This document shows, piece after piece, positions 32,978 to 42,803 of a stretch of DNA of 52,055 bases. The stretch covers positions 1 through 52,055 of the forward strand of contig JAEUQF010000048.1 of the NCBI GenBank assembly GCA_016789745.1, in the 5' to 3' direction. Source of the DNA: Bryobacterales bacterium. GTDB taxonomy: Bacteria > Acidobacteriota > Terriglobia > Bryobacterales > Bryobacteraceae. The position numbers were made by a program, and so were the translations under genes. Numbering within the stretch: the stretch's first letter is position 1; every line of letters begins with the position of its first letter. A model generated the notes under the pieces. That model worked only from the letters and a program-made list of their open reading frames with translations, made no database searches and had not been told where the DNA came from.

Positions 32978-35361
32978 TTGTTTCTCTTCTTTTTGCGGTA
33001 GGCCTGGGTTGGGGCGCGCCGCCTGATCCGGCAACCCATTTTGGACACGCCATCGGCGTCGACCGTGTGCTGCTGGACTGGAACAAGGTAGTCAGCTACT
33101 TTCAGGCGCTGGCGAAGGACGATGCGCGGGTGCGCGTGGCCGACATTGGGCGATCCGTGCAGGGGCGTCCCTTGATCGCGGCGGTGATCTCCGCCGAAGC
33201 CAACATGGCGAAGCTGAACCAATACCAGCAGATCCAAAAGCAGTTGGCCGACGCGCGGAAGACGACGCCGGAAGCGGCGGAGCAGCTCATCGCGCAAGGC
33301 AAGACGGTGATCCTGATCACCTGCTCCATCCATGCGACCGAAGTAGCCTCCACGCATACGGCCGTGGAGTTCGCCTATCGCCTGCTGACGGAGGATAAGG
33401 CGAAGTTCAAACAGATTTTGGACAACGTGATTTTTATCCTGGTGCCCTCGTTGAATCCGGATGGCGTGGATATCGTCACGCAGTGGTACCGCAAGACGGT
33501 GGGGACGCCGTTTGAAGGTACGTCGCCGCCGGAGCTGTATCACGCCTACGTTGGGCACGACAACAATCGCGACTGGTACATCTTTTCGCAGCCGGAGACC
33601 CGCGCCGTGGTGGCGCGCCTGCACAACCAGTGGCATCCGCAGATCGTGTACGACGTGCACCAGCAGGGGCCGAACGCCTCGCGTCTGTTCGTACCGCCGT
33701 GGCTGGACCCGATTGACCCGAACGTGGATCCCATCCTGATGCAGATGGGCAACATGATCGGCATGGGCATGGCCGCCGACCTGACGGCCGCGGGCAAGAC
33801 CGGCATTGCGGTGAACGGCATCTACGATTTCTGGACGCCGGCGCGGCATTACCAGGCTTATCACGGGGGTATTCGCATTCTGACGGAGTCGGCCAGCGCG
33901 CGGCTGGCCACGCCCATTACGGTGCGTCCGGAGCAGATTGCCTCCGCGGGGTTGGGCTACAATCCGCGCCAGAGTTCGTGGAACTATATGGAGCCGTGGC
34001 TGGGCGGGGAGTGGCGGCTGCGCGACATCATCGACTATCAGCTCATCGCCTGGGAGAGCCTGCTGTGGCAGAGCGCAGTACGGAGAGAAGACATGCTGCG
34101 CGCCTTCTACACCATTCTGAAGAAGGCCAGCGAGCGGCGGGGGCCGTACGCGTTCGTGATTCCCAAGAAGCAGTTGGATCCAGGTTCCAGCCGAAAGCTG
34201 CTGGAGACGCTGGCGTTCGGCATGGTGGAGGTGGAGACCACCGATGCCGCCTTCACCGCCGATGGTAAGACCTATGACACCGGCAGCTACGTCATCCGCA
34301 TGCAGCAGCCTTTCAGCGCCTTCGCAAAAACGCTGCTGGAACGCCAGCAATATCCGGATCTGCGCATGTATCCCGGCGGCCCGCCGCGGCGGCCTTACGA
34401 CGTGACGGCGCAGACGCTGCCGATGCTGATGGGCGTTACCGTGGATACGATCCGCGACCGCTTCCAGGCGACATTGAACCAGACCACCAGTTTCAAGTTC
34501 GACAGCGCCGTGGAAGTGACCGCCGACGCACTGCCGGCCGGCGATGTGGACAGTTGGCGGGAAGTGACGAAAGCGTGGAACACGGCCAAGCCCGTCGCCC
34601 GCGATACGGCCGGCAACTTCTATATCAATAAAGCCGCCGGCGGTGATCGCAAGCCGCTGCGTAAGCCGCGCATTGGGCTGTATCGCAGTTGGATTCCGAG
34701 CATGGACGAAGGCTGGACGCGGTGGATTCTGGATAATTTCGGCTTTACCTACACGCGGGTGTTGAATGCCGAAATCACGGCCAGCAACCTGCGCCGGAAG
34801 TACGACGTGATCGTGTTCCCGGACCAGGGCAGCACACAGATTCACCGCGGCTATGGGGAGAACGCGATGCCTCCGGAGTACACGGGCGGTCTTGGCGAGA
34901 AAGGCGCGGCGGCGTTGCGGCAGTTCGCGACCGAAGGCGGCACGATTGTGTTTCTGAATGACTCCACCGAGTACGCCATGCAGCACCTGGGGCTGAAGTT
35001 GAAGAACAGCGTGGCGGGCGTGAGCGCGCGCGAGTTCTACTCGCCCGGAAGCCTGCTCCATGCGCGGCTGGACACGCGCCATCCGTTGACCCGCGGTGTT
35101 CCGGAGAACGCCACCATTTGGAGTGAAGGCAGCCCGGCTTGGGAGAATGCCGAGGGGGTGAACGTGATCGCCCGCTATCCGGAGAACAACTTGCTGGCGT
35201 CTGGCTGGCTGTTGGGCGAGAAGTATCTAACCGGCCGCGCGGCGCTGGTGGAGGTGCCGCTGGGAACGGGCCGCATCCTGCTGTACGGCATGCGGCCGCA
35301 GTATCGCGCGCAAAGCTACCAGGGCTTCAAGCTGTTCTTCAATGCACTGGCGGGGTGGTAG
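32968..35361 (+). CDS. M14-family zinc carboxypeptidase, exported, with C-terminal GATase-like domain
   Basis: 797 residues from ATG 32968; ATG 32974 gives a neat ATGA overlap and is an equal candidate. A signal peptide precedes the M14 domain (about 30-400). Zn ligands are visible as HATE in CSIHATEVAS and the His in VYDVHQQGPNA, and the catalytic Glu in GIRILTESASARL. The C-terminal third (about 570-797: PRIGLYRSWIPSMDEG, VIVFPDQG, LRQFATEGGTIVFLN) has a class-I glutamine-amidotransferase-like fold. This two-domain layout is common in acidobacteria and Bacteroidetes. Periplasmic peptidase role inferred. Confidence 0.92.
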   Translation: MRMIVSLLFAVGLGWGAPPDPATHFGHAIGVDRVLLDWNKVVSYFQALAKDDARVRVADIGRSVQGRPLIAAVISAEANMAKLNQYQQIQKQLADARKTTPEAAEQLIAQGKTVILITCSIHATEVASTHTAVEFAYRLLTEDKAKFKQILDNVIFILVPSLNPDGVDIVTQWYRKTVGTPFEGTSPPELYHAYVGHDNNRDWYIFSQPETRAVVARLHNQWHPQIVYDVHQQGPNASRLFVPPWLDPIDPNVDPILMQMGNMIGMGMAADLTAAGKTGIAVNGIYDFWTPARHYQAYHGGIRILTESASARLATPITVRPEQIASAGLGYNPRQSSWNYMEPWLGGEWRLRDIIDYQLIAWESLLWQSAVRREDMLRAFYTILKKASERRGPYAFVIPKKQLDPGSSRKLLETLAFGMVEVETTDAAFTADGKTYDTGSYVIRMQQPFSAFAKTLLERQQYPDLRMYPGGPPRRPYDVTAQTLPMLMGVTVDTIRDRFQATLNQTTSFKFDSAVEVTADALPAGDVDSWREVTKAWNTAKPVARDTAGNFYINKAAGGDRKPLRKPRIGLYRSWIPSMDEGWTRWILDNFGFTYTRVLNAEITASNLRRKYDVIVFPDQGSTQIHRGYGENAMPPEYTGGLGEKGAAALRQFATEGGTIVFLNDSTEYAMQHLGLKLKNSVAGVSAREFYSPGSLLHARLDTRHPLTRGVPENATIWSEGSPAWENAEGVNVIARYPENNLLASGWLLGEKYLTGRAALVEVPLGTGRILLYGMRPQYRAQSYQGFKLFFNALAGW

Positions 35362-35367
35362 CGCGCT

Positions 35368-36216
35368 TTAGACACTGATCACCGGGCAAGGCGACAAGCG
35401 TACAATCTCCCGGGTGTGCTCCCACAGCCGGCCGAACGTGGTGTGAATAGCACCGCGCCCGATCACCAGCAGGTCCGCCTGATGCTGCTGTGCGGCTTTC
35501 GCCAGGCCCAGGCCCAGCCGCAACTCCTCGACGATCTCGAGATCCTGGGGGATGCCGGCCTGGCGAGCGATCTCGGGATAGCGCTCCTGTGCGTCCCGAA
35601 TCAGCCAGGAATGGGCACGGTCAGAGATGGCCGTCTCGAATCGGGGGTCCACACCAATGACTTCATGGACCACGGCCAGCCGCGCCTTCCAGGACTCGGC
35701 CAGTTGCCGCGCCGCCCGCAGTACCGCCGCGCAGCCGTCGTGCAGATCCACCGCACAGACAATGCTGCGGCATCCGGTGGGCACCGCCAGCGATTCCACG
35801 TGCGCGCTGGTCCAAACGGCACACGTGGCGTCGTGGAGAACCGACGCCGTGGTGGAACCTAACAGCAGTTGCCGGAAGCGCGTCTCGCCGCGTGTGGGCA
35901 GCATCACCAGGTCGGCCCCGATTTCCCGGGCGGTGGTGGCGATGGCATGGGCGGGTTTACCGCGCACTAACCGTCGATCAGCCTTCGGCAAGTCAGCGGG
36001 CAGGAAGGCATCCAGCCGTGCCTGGCAGCGGGCTTCTATCTGGGCGATGGCCTGTCCGCTCCAATCATCCTCGACGCCGTCGAGCGCCCACTCATAGGCG
36101 TGCAACACCGTCAGCTTCGCCTGAAAATGATTGACCCAGGACGACACAGCCGGAGCGATGGCAGCCGAACGCTCGGAAAAGTCCACGGGAAACAGAACAT
36201 GGTTCACCAGCGGCAT
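35368..36216 (-). CDS. Tandem universal stress protein (UspA x2)
   Basis: 282 residues containing two Usp domains (about 1-140 and 145-282). The first has the ATP-binding loop pattern ending in LLLGSTTASVLHD; the second has a degenerate loop (GRLWEHTREIVRLSPCPVISV). GGAG precedes the ATG. It starts 12 bases after the P-type ATPase gene, an association seen in many genomes, so they are co-transcribed. Confidence 0.9.
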   Translation of the reverse strand: MPLVNHVLFPVDFSERSAAIAPAVSSWVNHFQAKLTVLHAYEWALDGVEDDWSGQAIAQIEARCQARLDAFLPADLPKADRRLVRGKPAHAIATTAREIGADLVMLPTRGETRFRQLLLGSTTASVLHDATCAVWTSAHVESLAVPTGCRSIVCAVDLHDGCAAVLRAARQLAESWKARLAVVHEVIGVDPRFETAISDRAHSWLIRDAQERYPEIARQAGIPQDLEIVEELRLGLGLAKAAQQHQADLLVIGRGAIHTTFGRLWEHTREIVRLSPCPVISV

Positions 36217-36228
36217 GGGGTTCTCCTA

Positions 36229-38676
36229 TTATCTCTTCTCAGGACGCCACAGAATTCGATTCACCAGTTCGGCGATGCCCCAGGCGCTCAAGGCCGCGCC
36301 CAGCACTCCGGCCCACTGCGCGAGGGTGAGCGGCACCAGCCCGAGCACACCCTGCGTCCAGGGCAGCGCGCCGATTCCAATCTGCAGCAGTACGCCGCAG
36401 GCCACCGCGGCGTGCAGCACAGGGTTCGGTAACGGCACCAGATCGGTATGCCGCGCCGGGTATGCAAAGAACAACTGTCCGATAGCCATGAAGTGGAATG
36501 CCGCCGTGCGCGCGGTGTGTGCCTGCAGGAAAGCAAACTGCGACAATCCCAGGATACCGAGCGCGATACAGCCCTTGATCAGCCCGCTGGTGATCACAAA
36601 CCGCAGCGAGGGCCGATCGAGCAGCGGAGCCGATGGCGGGCGCGGCGCCTGACGCATGGCTTCGGGGTTGCGATCGAGTGCCAGCGAGAGCGCCGGCAGC
36701 CCATCGGTGACGAGGTTGATCCAAAGAATCTGCGCGGCGGTCAGCGGCAGCAGATAACTACCGTCGGCTTCCCTGAGGTTCAACGCCGCCGCCAGCATGA
36801 CGCCCACGCCAACCACGATCACTTCCGACAGGTTCGTGGAGAAGAGGAATCGCAGGAATTTCTGGACGTTCTCATAGATGCTGCGGCCTTCTTCAATCGC
36901 CGCGGCGATGGTGCGGAAGTTATCGTCGAGCAGCACCAGGTCCGCCACTTCGCGCGACACATCCGATCCGCGTTGGCCCATCGCAACGCCGACATCGGAG
37001 CGCTTCAGGGCCGGGGCATCGTTCACGCCGTCTCCGGTCATGGCGACGATCTCGCCTGCCTCGTGCAGTTTTTCCACCAGCAGCAGTTTCTGCTCCGGCC
37101 GCACGCGGGCATAGACGTTCACTTCCTTCACTGTGGCGGCCAAGGTAGCTGCGTCGGCCCGGTCCAGGTCTGCGCCGGTCACCACGCGCGGCGCATCAAT
37201 GCCCACCTGCCGTGCAATCGACAGTGCGGTGGCCGGATGATCGCCGGTGATCATCAGCACACGGATGCCAGCCGAGCGCGCCTGCGCAATGGCGGCGGGC
37301 ACTTCGGGCCGCGGCGGATCCCACAACAGGGCCAAGCCCAGGAAGTGCACCTGCTCTTCGGCCTCGCCTTCGCCCATGGCAAAGCCGAGCACGCGGTAGC
37401 CTTCACCGGCACGGGTTTCGGCTCGCTGCTCCCACTGGGCGCGATCCTCAGGCGACAGGCGGCTGCGCGCGATCAGCACTTCAAAGGCGCCCTTAAGATA
37501 ACTGACCGCGCGCTCGTCCTGCCGCACGGTGCCGCGGGTGAACTTCACATCGCTATCGAAGGGGCGGCTGGATAGGCGCGGCTCCTCGCGGCGAAGTAGG
37601 GCCGGATCCACGCCATTGGCGGCGGCGTACTCCAGCAAAGCCACATCGAGCGGGTCACCCGCGCCGGTCTCGGCGTCGTTGGCATGCACCATAGCGCGCA
37701 ACAGGGCGGGCTTGTCGGCCGTATCGCAATCGCGCACTTCGAGCTTGTTGCTGGTGATCGTGCCGGTCTTGTCGGTGGCAATCACCGTTACCGACCCCAG
37801 CGCCTCCACCGCGGCCAGCTTACGCACCACGGCCTGCCGCGACGCCATCCGCTCCACGCCCAAGGCGAGAGCGAACGTCAGAACGGCGGGCAGTCCTTCG
37901 GGCACCGCCGCCACCGCCAGTGCGACTGCGAACAGAAAGGCATGGCCGATACGATCGAAGCCTTCGGTTACCACGCCCTCCACCACCAGCAGGGCCGCCA
38001 GAATGAGCACGCCGATGGCGATCTGTTTACCGAATTTCTCCAGCCGCCGCTCGAGCGGAGTGCCCTCGTTCTCCACCTGGCCCAACAGGCCTGCCAGTTG
38101 CCCGAGCGTACTCTGTGTGCCGGTCCGCGTGATGGTGACATAAGACCGCCCACGCACCACCAGCGTGCCACTCAGGGTCTCATCGCCCTTGCTCTTGTCG
38201 ACGGGTATGCTTTCCCCGGTGACGATGGATTCATCGATGCTGAGGGAAGAGTCCTCGATGGTGCCATCGGCCGGGACGCGGTCGCCGGCCTCCAACCGCA
38301 CCAGATCCCCCGGCACCAGATCGGCCGCCGGAACCTGCCGCCATTCGCCGTCGCGCAGGGTCCACACCTGCGGCGCCGCCAGGGCTTTCAGATGCGCCAG
38401 CGCCGCCTCGGCCTTCTGCTCCTGCCAGGTGCCCAGCGCGGCATTGAGAAACAGGATTAGGCCGATGACGAACGTCTCCACCGGAACACCGGTGGCGCCC
38501 TCCCTCACCCAGACAAACAGGTCCACCACCAGTGCGAAGAGCAGGATGTAAATGAGCGGGCTCTGGAACTGTCGTAGAAACCGGCGGAGCAGCGGCTCGG
38601 ACGGTGCCTCGGGTAGCGCATTCGGACCAAAGCGTTTCAGCCGGTCGGCGCTCTCTGCCTGACTAAGCCCTTGCAT
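36229..38676 (-). CDS. P-type cation ATPase, type II (Ca2+/SERCA-like)
   Basis: About 815 residues (start ATG 38676; ATG 38715 would add 13). N-terminal cation-ATPase domain (SQAESADRLKRFGPNALPE), the actuator TGES motif (IVTGESIPVDKS), PEGLPAVLTFALALGVERMA in M4, the phosphorylation site TDKTGTIT, and TGDGVNDAPALKRSDVGVAMG. M6 reads NLVTDGLPALSLALDRNPEAM, typical of the II-A/II-B group. Proposed role: export of Ca2+, possibly Mn2+. Ten membrane helices can be placed. The two-component and CotH genes are further upstream on the opposite flank. Confidence 0.93.
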   Translation of the reverse strand: MQGLSQAESADRLKRFGPNALPEAPSEPLLRRFLRQFQSPLIYILLFALVVDLFVWVREGATGVPVETFVIGLILFLNAALGTWQEQKAEAALAHLKALAAPQVWTLRDGEWRQVPAADLVPGDLVRLEAGDRVPADGTIEDSSLSIDESIVTGESIPVDKSKGDETLSGTLVVRGRSYVTITRTGTQSTLGQLAGLLGQVENEGTPLERRLEKFGKQIAIGVLILAALLVVEGVVTEGFDRIGHAFLFAVALAVAAVPEGLPAVLTFALALGVERMASRQAVVRKLAAVEALGSVTVIATDKTGTITSNKLEVRDCDTADKPALLRAMVHANDAETGAGDPLDVALLEYAAANGVDPALLRREEPRLSSRPFDSDVKFTRGTVRQDERAVSYLKGAFEVLIARSRLSPEDRAQWEQRAETRAGEGYRVLGFAMGEGEAEEQVHFLGLALLWDPPRPEVPAAIAQARSAGIRVLMITGDHPATALSIARQVGIDAPRVVTGADLDRADAATLAATVKEVNVYARVRPEQKLLLVEKLHEAGEIVAMTGDGVNDAPALKRSDVGVAMGQRGSDVSREVADLVLLDDNFRTIAAAIEEGRSIYENVQKFLRFLFSTNLSEVIVVGVGVMLAAALNLREADGSYLLPLTAAQILWINLVTDGLPALSLALDRNPEAMRQAPRPPSAPLLDRPSLRFVITSGLIKGCIALGILGLSQFAFLQAHTARTAAFHFMAIGQLFFAYPARHTDLVPLPNPVLHAAVACGVLLQIGIGALPWTQGVLGLVPLTLAQWAGVLGAALSAWGIAELVNRILWRPEKR

Positions 38677-38730
38677 GCTGTCTTTAGTGTAGGAGTTCAC
38701 CACCCCCCGCCGCATGCAGCAAATCAGGAA

Positions 38731-39144
38731 TTATGGCTGGGCTTTCACATAGGTGAGCTTCTCGCTCTTGCCCACCGGGGCGATTGGGATCACTTCCACC
38801 TCCATCTTCTGTCCATCGGAAGAAAGGCTGCGGCGCGTCTTCACGACACGGTCCTTACGCTTGCCCCCGGTGGCCATCTCCACCAGCATCGGCCCGTTGA
38901 ACCAGTACGAGACACTGACTTTTTCACCGCCGATCGTGCCATCGCACGCCTTGCCCGATACGCCGCACTTGACCTCGGTAGCCGCCGGGGACTTGCTCGC
39001 AATCGCAACCTGATCGTCCGTCTGCGCGATGATGAGCGTTTCCGCATCGTTCCCTTCCAGCCGCCACGTGCCACTTAAATCCGGCCGGTCGGCGGCCACC
39101 AGCAGCGGAAGCACGCCCAGTACCAATAGCATCCCTCTGCGCAT
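38731..39144 (-). CDS. Small secreted beta-rich protein (acidobacterial conserved type)
   Basis: 137 residues from ATG 39144, preceded by AAAGGAG at 8-base spacing; the frame upstream is not used. Signal peptide (MRRGMLLVLGVLPLLVA), then a DLSGTWRLEGNDAETLIIAQ start typical of short lipocalin-like or beta-sandwich proteins that are abundant in acidobacteria, and a single pair of cysteines (KCGVSGKACDG). No function known. Codirectional with the ATPase, 54 bases apart. Confidence 0.75.
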   Translation of the reverse strand: MRRGMLLVLGVLPLLVAADRPDLSGTWRLEGNDAETLIIAQTDDQVAIASKSPAATEVKCGVSGKACDGTIGGEKVSVSYWFNGPMLVEMATGGKRKDRVVKTRRSLSSDGQKMEVEVIPIAPVGKSEKLTYVKAQP

Positions 39145-39243
39145 GCCCAATGCTCCTTTCGCCTTCAGCCTATGCCCGCGAGCGTCATCCGGCATCCAGC
39201 GTTTCAAGCAGCAAGAGCAATAGATCACACACTTGAGCGGCGC

Positions 39244-40593
39244 CTATCGCAGCAACTGGCGCAACCCGTTACGTAACACGTCCTCCACTTCCGGCGCCGT
39301 CCGCGACACCGGTCCGGTCTCATAGCCGCCCTGTGAGTAGGCGATGCGCGTGCCGATGTAGCCAGGCCCGTAGTCGCCATAGGCTGCCATGGCCACGAAC
39401 CTCCCCTTGCGCATCGACTGCGCCTCCAGTTGGTACTCCACGAACAATTCTCCCGGCATGTGGACAATGCTGGCGGGGCCGATCTCCAGCAGGAATAGAG
39501 GTGTTTTGCGCCCTGCCGCCGCCAACCGGCTGAACGCCAAATCGCGTGCCGCGGTTAAGCGCACCCTGTCAATCTGCGAGGAATCGCGAAGCAGGGTTTC
39601 CAGCCGCGCCTGGTCGCGGATGGCCTCCGCCGGCGGCAGGCTCACGCCCACAGACCGCCATCGCAGCGAGCTGGCATCCACGGGCGACTTCTTGGCGGAC
39701 TCCCACGCCGCCCGCATTCCATCGGCCAAGCGCCGCGCCAACACCGGGCGGTTCTCCTTCGCTCCATCGTTGTACTTGCCCGCGGTGACGTTGCCTGCCG
39801 CTCCGTTGAAGTGGATATGCGGCACTCCCTTCTGTTCCGCCTCCCGCAAGCCGCGCGCCATGCCGACAAAGTCCGCACTGACGCCGCCCTGTCCGTAGTA
39901 ACTCTGCGGATGGGTGGCGTAGTAGGTCAGGGTTGCCACCGGCGTGTCGCCATTCCAGAAGCTCACCAGCCGGACATCGGGATCGACCACGCCTTCCGGT
40001 TCGGCCCGCACCTCGGCGATGCGAGTGGCGCTGTAGCGTACATGCTTCACCTTGCCGTCGGGGCCTAGAACACGCCGATTCGATGCCACCTGCGACACGC
40101 GCGCCTGCCCCACCGCAACATGCGTCACCACACGAGGCTTCGCAGCCGCCTCCCGCACGGCTGCCGCTACGCGGTCGAGCGCGGTCTTCATAAAGTCGTT
40201 GAGGTACAGCTTGTCCGCCATGCCGTTGGCGTTCAGGATGCGGCCCGCGCTGAGGTCGAAGCCGGGGGCGTCATGCTGGTGCAGCGTGTGAACCGTAACG
40301 TACTCGGCGCTGGTGGCCGCGGCCGACGCAATCACCCGCCGCCATTCATCCCAGCCTTCGTTGGCAATGCCCTCCCAGTCCACCGCCACCAATACCACCG
40401 GCTTGCCCGCGCCGAACAACACCACGCCGCGCGCCGTCAACGGATCCACGATTTCGGCGGCTGGCTTCACCCCAGCCGAACAGCAGAGTGGCGACCCGAG
40501 AGGAGGTGTCACATCGGCCTGAAACGTCGCCAGCCGCAGCGGCGCCGCAGCGTTGGCCGAAGCCAGCAGAAAGATCAGAAGCGAGAAGAGCAT
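39244..40593 (-). CDS. Neutral/alkaline ceramidase-like exported protein
   Basis: 449 residues. A signal peptide (MLFSLLIFLLASANA) is followed by the neutral/alkaline non-lysosomal ceramidase-like fold: ATFQADVTPPLGSP at the start, HTLHQHDAPGFDL (metal histidines), YYATHPQSYYGQGG and HFNGAAGNVTAG. The length is shorter than full ceramidases (about 650-700), matching acidobacterial homologues of undefined substrate. Lies 27 bases after the histidine kinase gene. Confidence 0.82.
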   Translation of the reverse strand: MLFSLLIFLLASANAAAPLRLATFQADVTPPLGSPLCCSAGVKPAAEIVDPLTARGVVLFGAGKPVVLVAVDWEGIANEGWDEWRRVIASAAATSAEYVTVHTLHQHDAPGFDLSAGRILNANGMADKLYLNDFMKTALDRVAAAVREAAAKPRVVTHVAVGQARVSQVASNRRVLGPDGKVKHVRYSATRIAEVRAEPEGVVDPDVRLVSFWNGDTPVATLTYYATHPQSYYGQGGVSADFVGMARGLREAEQKGVPHIHFNGAAGNVTAGKYNDGAKENRPVLARRLADGMRAAWESAKKSPVDASSLRWRSVGVSLPPAEAIRDQARLETLLRDSSQIDRVRLTAARDLAFSRLAAAGRKTPLFLLEIGPASIVHMPGELFVEYQLEAQSMRKGRFVAMAAYGDYGPGYIGTRIAYSQGGYETGPVSRTAPEVEDVLRNGLRQLLR

Positions 40594-40620
40594 TCCTTCG
40601 ATACATACCGCATTCCAGGC

Positions 40621-42036
40621 CTATCGTGGCAGCGCGATGGTGAACGTGCTGCCGGCGCCCGGCTGCGACTCCACCCGAATCTCGCCATGATGCGCCTCCA
40701 TGATGGCCTTCGAAATGGCCAGACCCAAGCCTGTCCGCCCGTTCGGCCGGCTGCGCGACGGGTCGGCACGATAGAAGCGTTCGAAGATGTGCGGCAGGTC
40801 GGTGGCCTGGATGCCCGGTCCGGTATCGGCCACCTGCAGGAGAACACGCTTGGAAGAGACTTCGCCCGCCAACCGCACTTCGCCCCCGGCGTGATTACTC
40901 TGGATGGCGTTCTGTAACAGGTTGGTGACTACCTGCATCAGACGGTCGGCATCGCCGCGGCACGGCAGCGACTCCAGGTCGCAATGGAGGGCCACATGGC
41001 GAGCCTCTGCCAGCGGCCGCACCGATTCCACGCTCTCACGGGCGACGCGCGCCAGATCCATTGGCTCTTGCCGCATGGGGTCTTCCCCTGCGTCCAGGCG
41101 AGCCAGTGCCAGCAAGGCCTCCGTGAGCTTGCGCATCCGTTGCGCGGCGCGCTGGCAGGCTTCGAGCGAATCGCGATACTCCTCGGCCGTGCGCTCGCGC
41201 GCCAGCGCCGTCTGTGTCTGCGTCAACATCACCGTGATGGGCGTGCGCAGTTCGTGGGATGCGTCGGCCGTAAACCGCGCCTGCTGCGCGAAGCTGGCCT
41301 CCAGACGGCTGAAGGTGGAGTTTAGCGTCTCCACCAGCGGGGCGAACTCGCGCACCGTGCCTTGCGCATCGATGCGCTGCGACAGGTCGCCGGCGGCGAT
41401 CTTTGCCGCCGCTTCGGAGATAGCCGCCACGGGCCGCATGGACCGCGTGGCAATCCACCAGCCCCCTGCCAGGCCCAAGGCCAGAATCGCCAGCCCGCCC
41501 AACAACAGCATCGTCGCCAGTTTGCGCATGGCGGTCTGCTCGGCCGTCACGGGCCGCCCCACCAGCAGGAGTTCGCGGAAGGGCAACGAAACCAGCCCTT
41601 CGCGGACATCCCCGCGCATGCGCACTTCGGCGAGCCCTGCCCCGCGACCAAACGGACGGTCGGGCATGGCCACACTCGGACGCTGAAGTGCCTCGCGCGG
41701 CGTGCCCGGCGATTGCGCCAGCAAGTCACCGTTCGCGTCCCAGAAAACAAAGTAGTAGCCGCCTGTTTCGGCAACATCGGCGTCACGAATCCTGTCGACG
41801 ATCCGGTCGCGCATATTCCCAGGGCGTGGTTCCCGCGGCATGTCCGCCGGCGGTGGTGAGGGCAGTCCGGGTGGTGGTCCGAAGAGTGATGCCACGCGCA
41901 ATTCCAGGTCGCGGTCAACGCGCCGCCAGGTTTCCTCGCGCGCCACACCGTAGGCGGTGAGTCCGAAGCCGGTCAGCACCGCGACAAGAAGCAACCCGTG
42001 CCACAGTTGCATGCGCCCGCGCATGGAGGTGATCAT
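40621..42036 (-). CDS. Sensor histidine kinase, OmpR-partner type
   Basis: 471 residues. ATG 42036 overlaps the response-regulator stop by four bases (ATGA); upstream starts are rejected. Two membrane spans (about 10-28, 170-195) flank a periplasmic domain with proline-rich FGPPPGLPSPPPADMP and FVFWDANGDLLAQSPG (PDC/CHASE-like flavour). HAMP, HisKA (ADASHELRTP; H is the phospho-acceptor), and HATPase with NLLQNAIQSN, DTGPGI and GRTGLGLAI follow. Resembles the QseC/CusS/TctE cluster. Signal unknown. Confidence 0.93.
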   Translation of the reverse strand: MITSMRGRMQLWHGLLLVAVLTGFGLTAYGVAREETWRRVDRDLELRVASLFGPPPGLPSPPPADMPREPRPGNMRDRIVDRIRDADVAETGGYYFVFWDANGDLLAQSPGTPREALQRPSVAMPDRPFGRGAGLAEVRMRGDVREGLVSLPFRELLLVGRPVTAEQTAMRKLATMLLLGGLAILALGLAGGWWIATRSMRPVAAISEAAAKIAAGDLSQRIDAQGTVREFAPLVETLNSTFSRLEASFAQQARFTADASHELRTPITVMLTQTQTALARERTAEEYRDSLEACQRAAQRMRKLTEALLALARLDAGEDPMRQEPMDLARVARESVESVRPLAEARHVALHCDLESLPCRGDADRLMQVVTNLLQNAIQSNHAGGEVRLAGEVSSKRVLLQVADTGPGIQATDLPHIFERFYRADPSRSRPNGRTGLGLAISKAIMEAHHGEIRVESQPGAGSTFTIALPR

Positions 42037-42695
42037 TCCGGGTCTCCCGCGATGCAATAGCCATGGCCGCGGCGGGTGGCAATGAACTCGTGTCCCAGTT
42101 TGCGGCGGATGTTCGAAACGTGTACATCGAGAAGGTTCGATAACGACGCTTCGTTCTCGTCGAACAGGTGGTCATAGAGGGCGGTCCGGGAGATCACCTT
42201 GCCGCGATGGACCGCGAGATACTCCACCAGCGCATACTCCCGCGCGGTTAACGGCACCGGCTCTCCCTGGCGATGGACCGTGCGTGCCGCGGTGTCCAGC
42301 ACGACCTCGCCCAATACCAATCGCGATTCGGCCTGATTGGACGCACGCCGGATGAGCGCCCGCACTCTCGCCAGCAGTTCCATAATGTCGAATGGCTTTA
42401 CCAGGTAATCATCTGCGCCCCCATCCAGGCCGCGGATCCGATCCTTCACACCATCGCGGGCGGTGAGCAGGAGGACCGGTGTCTTGCGCTGCAGGCGCAG
42501 GCGGCGGAGCACTTCCCAGCCGTCCAGCGACGGCAGCATCACGTCGAGGACGATGGCATCGTACTCCGTCAGTTCCGCCTTGAACAGGCCTTCCGCTCCA
42601 TCGGCGGCACCGTCTACCGCGTAGCCTTCGTCGCGAAAGGCACGCAGCAGGCTGGCCAGCAGATCCGGCTCGTCTTCGACAACCAGCAGACGCAT
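42033..42695 (-). CDS. OmpR-family response regulator
   Basis: 220 residues. ATG 42695 is the start; the frame upstream to 42797 is intergenic. Receiver with D8, D51 (AIVLDVMLPSLDGWE) as phospho-acceptor and the KPF lysine, then a winged-helix Trans_reg_C domain (LTAREYALVEYLAVHRGKVISRTALYDHLFD, ISNIRRKLGHEFI type). Looks like a CusR/QseB/PmrA-group regulator. It is divergent from the CotH operon with 136 bases between, so it is the natural candidate to control that operon. Confidence 0.94.
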   Translation of the reverse strand: MRLLVVEDEPDLLASLLRAFRDEGYAVDGAADGAEGLFKAELTEYDAIVLDVMLPSLDGWEVLRRLRLQRKTPVLLLTARDGVKDRIRGLDGGADDYLVKPFDIMELLARVRALIRRASNQAESRLVLGEVVLDTAARTVHRQGEPVPLTAREYALVEYLAVHRGKVISRTALYDHLFDENEASLSNLLDVHVSNIRRKLGHEFIATRRGHGYCIAGDPE

Positions 42696-42759
42696 GTTCT
42701 TATTGGCAACTTTACCAGCACCCGCCTGAAGCGGAGATGAAGAAACGGCTTCCCGCAGG

Positions 42760-42788
42760 TTTAACGTTTCTTTACAGTCCGATGACAG
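42760..42788 (-). promoter_or_regulatory. Three 11-bp-phased heptamers resembling a Pho box
   Basis: On the minus strand CTGTCAT (42788-42782), then N4, CTGTAAA (42777-42771), then N4, CGTTAAA (42766-42760). The 7+4 bp rhythm and the first heptamer match the PhoB box consensus (CTGTCAT repeated each 11 bp). The plus strand reads GGTTTA-N5-TCTTTA, which also fits PhoP-type boxes, so any OmpR-family regulator could bind. It is between the divergent regulator and CotH operons. Confidence 0.5.
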
Positions 42789-42803
42789 TCTCTTCATGTT
42801 CCC

